Assembly: GCA_021399345.1 (NCBI GenBank)
Contig: JAAFKI010000199.1
Location: 1 to 41,762, forward strand
From: Candidatus Heimdallarchaeota archaeon
Lineage (GTDB): Archaea > Asgardarchaeota > Heimdallarchaeia > Heimdallarchaeales > Heimdallarchaeaceae
Direction: 5' to 3'
DNA: 41,762 bases
Below the pieces are notes generated by a model that ran no database searches, was not told the origin of the DNA, and saw nothing but the letters and a program-made list of their open reading frames with translations. The position numbers were made by a program, and so were the translations under genes. Shown here piece by piece: positions 14,950 through 26,700 of the stretch; the stretch's first letter is position 1; each line of letters starts with the position of its first letter.

Positions 14950-16452
14950 ATGCTTGGTACAGTGCTTATAGCCAATCGTGGAGAAATAGCTGTTCGAATA
15001 ATTCGAGCATGTCGTTTACTTAACCTCAAAAGCATAGTTATTTTTTCTAAAGAAGATTCTACTTCACTCCATGTAAAAATGGCTAATGAAGCATATAGTC
15101 TTGGCAAGGGTACAGTACAAGAAACTTATCTGAATGTAGAAAAAATAATTGAAATTGCTTTAGTTTCTGGTGCAGATGCAATCCATCCAGGTTACGGTTT
15201 TCTTAGTGAAAATCCAGATTTTGCTGAGAGGGTTGAGAAGGAAGGAATTGTATTTGTGGGACCATCTCCTACAATTCTAAGGAATTTGGGCGACAAAGTT
15301 GAATCAAAGAGAATAGCAAAGGAAATTGGTATTCCAACAATTCCTGGTTCTGATGGTTATGTATCGACACTATCTGAAGCAGAAAAAATTGCTGAAAATA
15401 TAGGATATCCAATTATCATAAAAGCAGCTTTCGGAGGAGGAGGACGAGGGATGGAGATAGTTGAAAATCCAGAAGCTCTTGAAATAAGTTTGTTAGGTTG
15501 TCAAACAATCGCTGATAAATTCTTTGGAAATAATAAAGTGTTTATTGAGAAATATATTTCCTCTCCTAGACATGTTGAAATACAATTTCTAGCTGATAAT
15601 CATCAGAACTCAATTCATATTGGAGATAGAGAATGTTCCATCCAACGTTCTTATCAAAAAATCATTGAAGAAGCTCCATCCTTTCTTTCTGTTCGCAGAA
15701 GAAATAGCTTGGGTGACAAGATTTGCAATCTTTCTGAAAAGATTGAATATAGGAATGCTGGAACTGCAGAATTTCTATGGAAAGATGATAATATTTTCTT
15801 TAATGAAATCAATCCAAGAATTCAAGTTGAACATCCTGTTACTGAGATGATCACAGGAATTGACTTAGTTGTAGAACAGCTTAAGATAGCAAGCAATGAG
15901 GAATTATCTATAAATCAAAGAGATATAAAGTTTAATGGGCATGCTATAGAATTTAGAATCAATGCAGAGGATCCTCTGAAATCATTTTATCCCCAATCAG
16001 GAAGAATTACTGGATTAAACGTCCCTGGAGGAAATGAAGTTCGTTTTGATACCTTTATTTATCCTGAGTATGTTTTTCCAAATAGTTATGATTCTTTAAT
16101 GGGTAAGCTAATTGTCAAAGGCAACAATCGAAATGATGCGATAACTAAATCAAGAATAGCTTTGAACGAACTCTCAATTTCCGGAGTTACAACAAATATC
16201 GCTCTTCATAACGCTATCATTGCATCACCTGAATTTCAGCAGAGAATTATAACAACTGATTTTCTAGAGAAAAATAAAATTACAAAAATCTTGTCACATT
16301 ATGAGAAACTGAAGCTTGCAGCAATATTAAAAACTCAAAGCATCAATAAATCAAAACAGCAATTGTCACCAATCAAATTAGATGAATCAGTTAATGGAAC
16401 TAACAGATGGAGAGAGCAAAGTAAACGTGAACGACAAAAAAATTATCTTTAA
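14950..16452 (+). CDS. accC: Biotin carboxylase subunit of acyl-CoA carboxylase
   Basis: The protein has 501 residues, the full length of a stand-alone biotin carboxylase. The N-terminal domain starts LIANRGEIAVRIIRACR and contains DAIHPGYGFLSENPDFA. The ATP-grasp domain has IKAAFGGGGRGMEIVE (glycine-rich loop), HIGDRECSIQRSYQKIIEEAP and FNEINPRIQVEHPVTEMITG, the carboxylation-site Glu/Asn/Arg. The C-terminal domain has RINAEDPLKSFYPQSG. It uses ATP and bicarbonate to carboxylate biotin on the carrier protein. It is co-transcribed with the carrier gene 15 bases downstream. Together with the carboxyltransferase at 27788 and the ligase at 29461 it completes a carboxylase set around the megasynthase, so malonyl-CoA supply is the likely purpose. 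Confidence 0.93.
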   Translation: MLGTVLIANRGEIAVRIIRACRLLNLKSIVIFSKEDSTSLHVKMANEAYSLGKGTVQETYLNVEKIIEIALVSGADAIHPGYGFLSENPDFAERVEKEGIVFVGPSPTILRNLGDKVESKRIAKEIGIPTIPGSDGYVSTLSEAEKIAENIGYPIIIKAAFGGGGRGMEIVENPEALEISLLGCQTIADKFFGNNKVFIEKYISSPRHVEIQFLADNHQNSIHIGDRECSIQRSYQKIIEEAPSFLSVRRRNSLGDKICNLSEKIEYRNAGTAEFLWKDDNIFFNEINPRIQVEHPVTEMITGIDLVVEQLKIASNEELSINQRDIKFNGHAIEFRINAEDPLKSFYPQSGRITGLNVPGGNEVRFDTFIYPEYVFPNSYDSLMGKLIVKGNNRNDAITKSRIALNELSISGVTTNIALHNAIIASPEFQQRIITTDFLEKNKITKILSHYEKLKLAAILKTQSINKSKQQLSPIKLDESVNGTNRWREQSKRERQKNYL

Positions 16453-16467
16453 ACTGGAGTTTTTATT

Positions 16468-16953
16468 TTGAAAAAGCGAGTGACTTATCGAAATCACGAA
16501 TATATTTTTGAAATCCTCCCAAATGGGGATTTAAGTATAGATGGAGAAATTTTCTCCACATCGGTTGATCAAGAGATTAATTCTGTTTACAAAGTCACCG
16601 TGAATGATCACACATTTACAGTAGAAGTTTCTTCTAAAGATTTTACAATAGATGGTGAAAATGTTGATATCTCAATTAAACCATTCATTCCAAAACGAGT
16701 CATTAACAATGGTTCTCAGAAGAAGAAAAAAATTAACCTTAAAGCACCAATTCCAGGTAAAATAGCGCAAATACTAGTAAAGGAAGGAGATACTGTGGAT
16801 AAAAATCAAGAACTTATGATTTTAGAAGCAATGAAAATGCGAAATCGGATTTTCTCTCCAGATAAGGGAATAGTGAAAAAGATTTGTGTTGAGGAAAATA
16901 CCCTTGTTGAACAAGATCAGAAGCTTCTGGAGTTTGAGATTTCGCCTAATTAA
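16468..16953 (+). CDS. accB: Biotin carboxyl carrier protein
   Basis: The protein has 161 residues. The last 75 form a biotinyl domain: APIPGKIAQILVKEGDTVDK, then LMILEAMKMRNRIFSP with the biotinylated Lys123 in EAMKM. The first 85 residues are beta-rich and probably bind the partner subunits. The start is TTG at 16468 with a GGAG ribosome binding site 8 bases upstream, as expected for an internal operon gene in this genome. The stop overlaps the stop of the convergent hydrolase gene by 8 bases (16946-16953), so the two transcripts of the cluster meet end to end. Confidence 0.92.
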   Translation: MKKRVTYRNHEYIFEILPNGDLSIDGEIFSTSVDQEINSVYKVTVNDHTFTVEVSSKDFTIDGENVDISIKPFIPKRVINNGSQKKKKINLKAPIPGKIAQILVKEGDTVDKNQELMILEAMKMRNRIFSPDKGIVKKICVEENTLVEQDQKLLEFEISPN

Positions 16954-17707
16954 CCAAACATTGCTTAAAGAAATCAATTACATAATTTTTCATTTTTTGG
17001 AAATGAACTTTGTCTGAAAAATTGTGATCAGCATTCTCAATAATTTGGAAATCTTTATCCAAATCTACTGGAAGTTTTTTGAACCACTTTTCAATTTCTT
17101 CTACATCTAAAATCTCGTCTTTTGTTCCAGTAATCATTCGTATAGGACAGTTAAGCTGTTCTACTAGTTTATCAGGATTATAATGTGAAGATTGTTTTTC
17201 GAAAAATGATTTCAAATTCACTTTAGGAAAACGCATTTGTTTATCTAATTTCCACATTAGAGACAATCCATCAAATATCTTTAACTTTGGTATTTTTTTG
17301 GTATCATAAACTGGAGATCTTATTGCTAAACATTGTATTCTGTTATCTCTAGCTGCATGACACAAAGCCATAGCACCTCCAAAACTTTCTCCGAGAAGAG
17401 CAATTTTTGTAGGAAGAATTTTTGGATGGTGAACTAGATAAGAAATTATTGTATTGATATTTTCTTGAGAATAATAATATTCAAACAGACCAGTACTATT
17501 TCTAACTCCTGTATAATCAAAGGCATAATAGGCTATTCCAATACAATTTAGTTCCTGAGCAAACCTTTCACCTTCTTTTTCAGGTTCAAGACCAGGCATT
17601 CCATTTAGATGTATAACTAAAGGTACAGGATATTTGCTTTCAGGTAGATAAAGAACTCCGTTGATAGTTTCATTTCGAAAATTTATATCCGTATATTCAA
17701 TTTTCAT
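16946..17707 (-). CDS. Alpha/beta hydrolase, candidate product-release enzyme of the megasynthase
   Basis: This 253-residue serine hydrolase has an oxyanion-hole region VIHLNGMPGLEPEKEG, nucleophile elbow LGESFGGAMAL (Ser108), Asp in GTKDEILDVEE and His in IENADHNFSD, so the triad is complete. It resembles the acyl-peptidase/BAAT/thioesterase-like hydrolases that act on small acyl substrates. Its ATG overlaps the megasynthase stop as ATGA (17704-17707), which normally means coupled translation. The megasynthase itself lacks a thioesterase domain, so this protein is the natural candidate to free the acyl chain. That role is inferred from position only. Alternatives are an esterase or peptidase acting on the product. 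Confidence 0.8.
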   Translation of the reverse strand: MKIEYTDINFRNETINGVLYLPESKYPVPLVIHLNGMPGLEPEKEGERFAQELNCIGIAYYAFDYTGVRNSTGLFEYYYSQENINTIISYLVHHPKILPTKIALLGESFGGAMALCHAARDNRIQCLAIRSPVYDTKKIPKLKIFDGLSLMWKLDKQMRFPKVNLKSFFEKQSSHYNPDKLVEQLNCPIRMITGTKDEILDVEEIEKWFKKLPVDLDKDFQIIENADHNFSDKVHFQKMKNYVIDFFKQCLVN

Positions 17708-20700
17708 TTTCCATCCTCTGTCTTAATCTCACAATAACTTAGAGCATAGTTTTGGAATTTCTTATTGGTTATTTCAAAGGAGCTTGACTCATATGGTAGG
17801 GATTCTGCAATCTTGGTTGAAAAGTCTACTTTGTAAGAAGATTTCTTCTCATCTGAAGATATCTCAATATCATGTAAACTGAGATTCAATCCTTCGCCTA
17901 TAGCTTTGGTAATGGCTTCTTTAATTGTCCAGTAAACAGTTCCTAACTCAGCATTTGAAGAAATTTGATTAAGTTCTTTTTCTGTAAAAGCTTCTTTGTA
18001 GAAAGATTCACTTCTTTCTTCAATCTTTTCGATATCAATACCTATAGGACCTTCTCCTATTGCAGCAATGGCGAAATCACCAGAGTGAGTTATTGAAAGA
18101 TTCAGCTTGCTCTTTTCTTTCTTCCTCTTATCGTAAATGTATGGTTGACCCTTGGTTGTTTTTCTTATTTCAGTTGTCTGAATAACCTTAGCGTCTTTAA
18201 TTACCTCTTTGATAAGTTTTTTAGCAGCAAGCACTCCAGAAAGATATTCAATCTTCCTTTTTTTGTTTTTCTTTCTTTCAAATGATGATCTTTCTTCTGA
18301 AGATAAATATCTCATCACTACCTTAGGTTTAGTATCTAGATAATTAGAAACAGCTGCAGTTGGGATGATTTTCATCATATTGTCTGAAAAAGAGGTTGAG
18401 ATTTGCCAGTATTCTTTCAGTGTCTCAAGTTGTTTTATTCTTTCAGGATTTTCAGTAAAAGAAAACTGTATATGAATCATCCCTAAACCTTCTATAAGGA
18501 CGATTAAACGACCCTTTTCATCAAACACTTCGACATCAAAATAGCTGTAATTTGTATCCTTATCAATGAATTTCGATACAATATGATGTGGTTGTTTATT
18601 GCTATGTATTGAAAGTTTTGCTATATTAGACGGTAACGAAGATTCGTTATTAACGATTATATCATATAACCCCGCAGTTTGTAGAGCTGCTTCTATGGTG
18701 AGAGGATTTATCAGCACTTTACTTTTACTTTCAAAGAACAAATCATCCTCAGGAATTTTAACAAGTGTAACTGCAGTTTCCTTTGAAACATCTAGTAATT
18801 TATCCAAAACTTGGAAACGTTTTCCATGGAAGAATACTTCATAAATTTCTTCTTTTGACATCAATTGTAATTCTGAATCTTCAGATTGGAAGCTTGATTT
18901 TCTTTTCCTTCCTTTCTTTACATTACTACCTATATCTAACTTGAAATGCTCAATTTCTCTTCTTAGTTTTTCATCGTTTTTCGGAATAAAGATAGATTTG
19001 AGAATCATCTCTTCTTTTGAAGAATCATATTCAACAAAGATGTTCTTAGGCACGTTTTTCGGAAGTTTTAATGCAGACGAAAACTCAATTTCTTTCAAGA
19101 TGAATGGTTTTGAGTTTGATACTAGATGGTATACTTCAGAAAACATTTCCAAACCCATCACACCTGGGAAGATTGGTACATCCTGTATTTGATGATCCAG
19201 CATGTATAGATCTGAATCTGTGGATAAAGTATGATATACTCTAAACTTTGAATCGATATACTCTAGACTATTTATCATAGGGTAATTTTTGTTCGAGATT
19301 TGCTGATCTAGAATATGCGCTTCTTCGAATGGTCCTAATCCATTTGATACAACAACTTCCTTTCCAATCTTGTTTAGAAATAGTTTTACAAATACTTCAG
19401 TTCCAGTTTCTAAAGGTATGGGATTTATTCCAAAAGAGCTTAGAATTTGCATTATTGAACCTCTTGTTGCCATCCCTACTCCGCCCCAAGCTGACCAATC
19501 ACATGCTATTGCTGGGATTCCTTGTTGATTGAGCATCCAACATAAACGAGATAGATAACCATTAGCAAAGGAATAATCTATTTGTCCTCTATTACCAAAT
19601 CTTCCTGCTATAGATGCGAAACAAACAACTCTCTTTAGCTTACTTTTATCTAGAGAATTTAGTATATTCCATATTCCTTCAACCTTAACTGATACTATCA
19701 ATCTAGAAAAATCGAATTTCTTCTTCTTGAAGGATTTAGATTCTTCCAACCCTGCTCCGTGAACAATGTGGGTTACTTTTGATTCCATTTGTTTTTCAAT
19801 TTCATCTAAAGCTCTTTTTACCTCCTTCTTTTTTGTCACATCAACTCTATGATATTGTGCTTCAATTTTCAACTTCTTGAGTCTCAGAAGATTTTTCGAA
19901 ACTTCCAAGCCAAAAATGAAATTATTCCATTTTCTATCAATCATGACAGGAGTAACTTTTTCTTCTGTAGCTTTTAGATTTTCAATCATTTTTTCTTTAT
20001 GTTCTTTTAATTCTTCTTCAGAAAGAGCTAAAAGTTCAGGAGTACAATAGGAAATATCCTCAATTCCCATAATTGCAACTTTGGGTTTGACGATAGTACA
20101 TAGAGCTTCAATGCATTTGAATGTGATTCCTCTTCCTCCACCAGTAACTAATAGCAAATCATCGTTCTTAAGATCCAATTTTGATGTTTTGGTAATAACT
20201 TCTGTAATATCAGAGGAAACGAGTGTATATCTTATACCCTTTTGATAAGATATTTCTGTAAAATTATCCCAATACTCTAATTCTTGTAGAATTTCTTTGT
20301 TATTTGATGAATATAAGTGTTTGACTTTCATTTCAAATTCTAATCCAAGAGTTTTAACAAATCCAGAAATTCCTCCAGATATAGGAACTGCATCTGACTC
20401 ATATCCAAAGAATTTCTCTGAAGAAATAGCTATGATTCTTTGGTTAGAATTTAATTCAAGTGATTGAAATAGCTTGAACATATTATTGTAAATCTCTTGG
20501 TCAACATAACCAGGTTTAGATTTTTCATCAGGCAGAATTATAACAAAGGAATCAAATTCCTTATCCTTCAAATCAGAAAGTGAATCATTGAAAATATTGT
20601 ATTCATGATATTGTAAATTCTTATTCGAGAATTCCTCTAAAATTGAGATTATTCTAGACGATTCAAGGTTAATTACTAGAGAGGATAGATTTGATAAATC

Positions 20701-23700
20701 CAGTTTTTCAGCCTTTTCTTTGTTTAAGCTAGCAGGTGATACAATTATTTTATCTATTCTAACGTCTCTCTCCATCTGTATTGACTTCTTAATCTCTGAA
20801 CCAGATTTCACATCTTTTGAGATTGTACTATCTATTACTGCATGCTTGGAGACGTAATTAGCAATATCTTGGATTGATCTGAATTCTGCTAAGCTTACAG
20901 TTTCATCTAGAGGAATATCGTATATTTCTCGTATCTCCCCAAAGATTTCAGCTTGCTTGATGGTATCAATTCCCAAATCTTCTTCTAAATCCATATCATA
21001 TTCAATTAAATCAGGTTCATATCCAGTTGTTTCGGAAACAATTTCTCTTATTCGGACTATAAGACTGGAATCATCAATAGATTGAGAAACAGCTGTTTTC
21101 TTGGAACTTTCTTCTTTATGATCCTGCGGAAGTTTCTCCAGAATATAAGACACTATTTTGTTTGGTGAAGTAAATTCAGCAAGACTAAGTGTTTCATCCA
21201 ATTCAAGATCCCATTTATCTCTAACAATACCAAAAACCTCAGCTTGCTTTACAGTATCAATCCCTAAATCCTCTTCTAAATGCATATCAGCTTCAATTAA
21301 ATTAGACTCATACCCAGTTATCTCTGAAATAATGTTGGTTAGTTCTGAAAGAATATTGCTTGATCCGACCGAATGGAGTACAGGTTTCCTTCCAAGTTTT
21401 TCACCTGTAGAATCTATCTTTCTTGGTTTTGTTCTCATCTTTAGAACTCTACCATCTAGAAATGTGCTGTCAAGACTCCCATTCAGCTGATTCAGCCAAT
21501 TCTCATGATAAATCAAATCATATCGGTCTTCATGAGTATTCAATCTAAATGCTGTAAAAGCAATCTGAGAACCAAAACCTGCAGCTAATCTTATTGCATA
21601 TTTAGCCCTTTTATTTTCTCCTTTTGAAAAGCTTAAACCATTAAATGCTGGATCAATTTGGGAGTAATTTGCAATAGGTGGAATAATACCTCTCTCCATA
21701 GATTTTATAGCCACGCATTCCTCCACACCAGCTCCCATTGCATGACCAGTATAACCTTTTGTATTTACGATAATCAGCTTGGATACATCTGTTCCAAATA
21801 CTGATTTTAGAGCTTCAATTTCAGCTTCAGCACTACCTCCTCGAGCTGGCGTATAAGTTTCATGTGAAACAAAGATACCATTTTCTGCAATTTCCTTTCT
21901 TGAGATATTGTAATTCTTTTCAACTTTATTAATAAAATTCTCAAATACTTGTGTTATGTTCTTAACATCAAGTCTAGAACCATGGAAAGCACTGTTTGTA
22001 AATTGTGAACCTATTAAGTCGACAATAGGTTTAACTCCTCTTTTTTCATAAGCAGATTCTTTTTCAATTATTAATCCTGCAGCTGCTGATCCAATAATCA
22101 GACCATGTCTATTTTTACCAAAAGGCAATGCAGCTTTTTCTATTTCCCCTTCTGTTGTAACTCCTCCAGCAACCAAAAATCCTGAACCAATCCAAGGAAG
22201 TAAGTTCTCACCAGCTGCATCATCAGCAGCGATAACTATAACTCTGTTACATCTACCTGTTTTAATCCAATCCTCTGCAATGCCAATTGCCTGAGTAGTA
22301 GAAGCACAAGCAGCATTTATTTGAGTGTTTGGTCCTTTTGCCTTAATCATTTGTGCAAACTGTGCATGCCCCAATGAAAGAATTTTGAATAGAAAATTCC
22401 GACTGAAACCTCTTTTTTCCCCAGATTCTTGATATTCACTAATTTCTTTAATTAGATTATCATACCCTGGAAAAGCTGAAGCAAAGACGATCCCTGTTTC
22501 TTCCTGTAACTCCTCTGGAAGAGCCCATTCTCCCTCAAGAATCTTTCCTGTAGTAGTAGTTATTGATGATTTTACCAAAGGAATTCCTGCATCAGTTAAA
22601 GCTTCCAAACCTGCACAAATAGCAAGAGTAAACGTGATGTCTAGAGATTGTAAAAATTTCTCATTTAGACCAAAATCATTGATAGGATCAAATTTGCCTA
22701 TTTGTCCAGCTAAACTGATTACTTGAGTTAAATCATTTATTTCTTCAAATGATGCAGAACCATCAGCAGATTTTACTAATCGATTAATGTTTTTATCAAG
22801 AATTTGTTGCTTTATTTCATCTTCAACAGTATCGATGAAATTGTGCCCAGAGAGAATCAAATCTATGTTCTCGTCATCAAATACATTTTGACTCTTTCCT
22901 GGTAACCCTATTCCAACTCCAGTAATACCAATTAATTCTTCACTCAAAGAAGAAACACTTCTGGTTTCAGTTGGTGCTTCAGACTTACCCAAATAAGTTG
23001 TATAGATTTCATGTCCTGTTTTTAAGAAATTTTCTAACAAACTTGGGTTTCTTTGAATGAATGATTCAAAATCTGATTTTTTGGAAGCAAAAACTGGTAT
23101 CTCTTTTTGTACTATAGAATGTTCAAAGCTTTGATCCAAAGTACTGAAATCTATTCCACCATTTTCATAACCAGCTTGAATGATTTTGTTTACTGTATCT
23201 TTGATTTTATTGATATCATCATCCTTTGCACTTAGAGTATTGAAAACGTTTATGTCAGCCTTATCTTTGAGAATATCTTTAGCAAAAGAGAATAATGCTT
23301 TCTTAGGTCCAACTTCAACGAAATATCTAGCTCCTGCTTTATACATGTTTTCTACTTCATCAACCCATCGTACAGATGAACTTATTTGTTCCACCAGAAG
23401 ATTCCTCATTAATGAAGGATCATTTGGATATGGAAGGCTTGTTACATTACTATAAACAGGAATAGAAGGGCGTTTAAATTCTATTTTTGATAGTACTTTT
23501 TCCATTTCTTCTTCTACATTTTTGACAATTTGAGAGTGAAATGCTGTTGATACATTAAGTCTTATGGCTTTTACTCCTCTCTTCTTAGATATCTCTAATA
23601 CTTCCTCAACACTCTCAATATCACCTGAAACAACTGTTTGAGATTTTGAATTATAATTTGCAATAGTCAAATAGGTTTTTTTAACTTCATCCACTATTTC

Positions 23701-26700
23701 TTTCACTATATCAATTGGAGCAAGTACAGCAGCCATCGCACCAGGCACAGTATTTCCTGCCCTACTCATTGCTCTACCGCGCTCTATCACTGCCCTTAAT
23801 CCATCTTCAAAAGATAATGAACCCGCGATCACTAATGCCACATATTCTCCTAGACTATGTCCAGAAACAATATCAGGTAGTATACCTTCTTCAGATAGAA
23901 GTCGTGCTATAGCTATATCTACAATGAATAAAGCTGGTTGAGTAAATTTAGTATCAGTTAATCTTTTCTTATTAGCTTCATTAGATAGTTTTTCCGAACC
24001 AAATATTATTTCCTTCAGACTATAGCTATAATAACTGTACCAGATTTTTTCTGCTTTCTCAAAAGTTTGAGCTACAATTGAAGAATTTTCATAAAGATGT
24101 TTAGCCATGCCTAAATATTGACTGCCTTGTCCAGTAAACATGAAACTTAATTTTGGTTTAATACTTTGAAGGGATATTTCATCTTTGGAAGTCAGAACAG
24201 ATGTTTCAGCAACAGGAAGAGGGCTTTCGTCAAATATATATTCTACTTTTTCAGGTGAGTATTCTTCCAATATTGTGTGAAAATTAGTTCCGCCAAAGCC
24301 GAAAGCAGATAAACCAGCTCTTCGAAGAATCCCTTTCTCTACATTCCAATCAATGGGTTCAGTATTTACTTTTAAATTTGATTTATCCCAATCAATTTTT
24401 GGGTTAAGTTTTTGAACATTTATTGAAGGTGGTAATATCTTATTATAGATGGTAAGTGTTGTTTTTATCAGAGACGCAATTCCAGCAGCAGCCTTTAGAT
24501 GACCTATTTGGCTTTTTATAGAACCTACTGCAAGTTTTTTTGTATTTTTACGGTCTTGAAAAACTTCTTTTAGAACATTTAATTCTACAGCGTCACCTAC
24601 AATAGTTGATGTACCATGAGCTTCAATGTAATCAACATCATCTATTGTTAAATCTGCTAAACGGAGAGCCATTGAAATAGCTTGTTTTTGTCCCTCTGGA
24701 TTTGGAGCGGTTATACTTTTCCCTTTACCATCTGAAGATGAACCAATAGCTGGGATGACAGCATATATTTTATTTTCATCTCTAATAGCATCCTCCAATC
24801 TTTTCAAGACCATAAATCCTGCACCTTCTCCCATAACAAAACCATCAGCACTTTCATCAAAGGGACAAGAACCTTTTGCAGAGAGAGCTCCAATCTTACT
24901 AAATTTCACATAAGAAGCAACATCCATAGATCTATCTGCACCACCTACCAAAGCTGTATCGAAATCACCAGATGTTAATGATTTAATAGCTGTATCTAAA
25001 GCAGCTATACTTGAAGCACAAGCTGCATCAGTAGTCATAGACTTACCTGTAAGATTAAACACATTAGCAATTCGACCGGATATAACATTAGACAATTCTC
25101 CAGGCATTGAATCTTCAGTAATTGAAGGATATTTTTCATCATAATTTTCTTTTAGATTTTGTAAGAGGGAATTCTGTTCTTCTTCACCAAGTGATTTGAA
25201 AACTGCATTATTTTCTAGCTCAAAAAGGAATTCAGGAACAAATAATCCTCTGTTAGTTGTTCTTTGATTTTCACCACCTAAAGCATTACCAATAATTACT
25301 GCAATTGGAAGTCTATTCTTTCCATCTGTAGAGATACCTGCATCATCTAAAGCTTGTTTTGCAGCGTCAAGAGACCATTTTTGAACTTCATCCATACTAT
25401 TTGCTATTTTAGGTGGAATTCGATAATTGATAGAATTAAATTTGTAATCTTTTACAAAAGCCCCTATTTTAGAATAGCTTTTATTTTGAGCTGTTTTATC
25501 TTCGTCAAAATGGATGTTTTTATCCCATCTTGAATCTGGAACCTCAGTAATTGAATATTTTTTGGAAGTTATATTAGCCCAGTATTCACTAATATTTGCA
25601 GAGTCTGGAAAAATACATCCTAAACCAATTATCGCGATTCTATTTTTTGATGATAATTCCGAAATTTGAATTTTTGGAACATCAATAACCACATCTCTTG
25701 TTAACATCCTTTCAATTGAATTTCTTGTATTTCTGAATAGTTCTTTTCCAGATACTACGATATCATAATGAAGATCTTTAATCTGAACAACATTACGCTT
25801 CAAACTGATAATTTCGCCTGCCATGAAACATCCTAAAGAAATATGGTCTTTTTCATCAACTAAATTAAATTGTGTTAAATCTCCTTCTGGTACATAATCC
25901 TCATTCCAAATCTCGGCTTTTGCAGCAATTCTGAGAGCTCCCAGATTATCTTTCTCATAGAGTTTCTTTCTTTCGCTGATAGGTAACCCTTCTTTAATCC
26001 AAATTCGTTCGTTTTCAATTGTTTGAGATACAAATTCAGAGGGTATAACGCGAGCACGTGTATTAACTGTAGAACCTATGACTTTAGTGATATTTGAATC
26101 AAGAAGTTTTTCTTGATATAATGAAGTGAGAGCTTTTGTTTTTACAATCTCATCAGTGAAAAGATAAGCTGTTCCCATCTGAATCCCAGGATTTATCAAA
26201 TCTAGGTGATTTCCAATCATTCCAGCTATCATAGCAGCTCCAAGTTCATCTCCAATACCACCAGCAAATACAACATTGGTTTTTTCAGATATCTGATTTG
26301 CATTTTTACTGAGATACTGTAAAATTGATTCCCAGAGAGTTAAAGATGTAAAAATGCCTATATGTCCCCCACATTCAGAGCCTTCTAAAATAACATGTTT
26401 GTGACCATATTTTATGGCTTCCTTGAATAAGCTTAAAGCTGGAGTATGAATGATAGTTTTCATCCCCATTTTTTGAATTCTAGTTGCTAGTTGAATAGAT
26501 CCTGCTGCAATTAGACAGATGGGAGTTTTGTTCTTAGCCATTAGAGAGATATGAGCTTCTCGTCTCTCTTTCATCACCTCTAAACCGATAATACCTCCTG
26601 CATAATTCTGGTTTTTGGGAAATTTCGAGTTGAATTCTGCGAATAGTTCTTCAGCTTCTTCTATCAAGAGTCCTCCCATAGCTAAAACTGGCAATGCCCC

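Noticed and set aside
21158..21490. 110-codon frame on the + strand inside the megasynthase
   Set aside because: It is the antisense shadow of the ACP region. The minus-strand frame carries all domain motifs.
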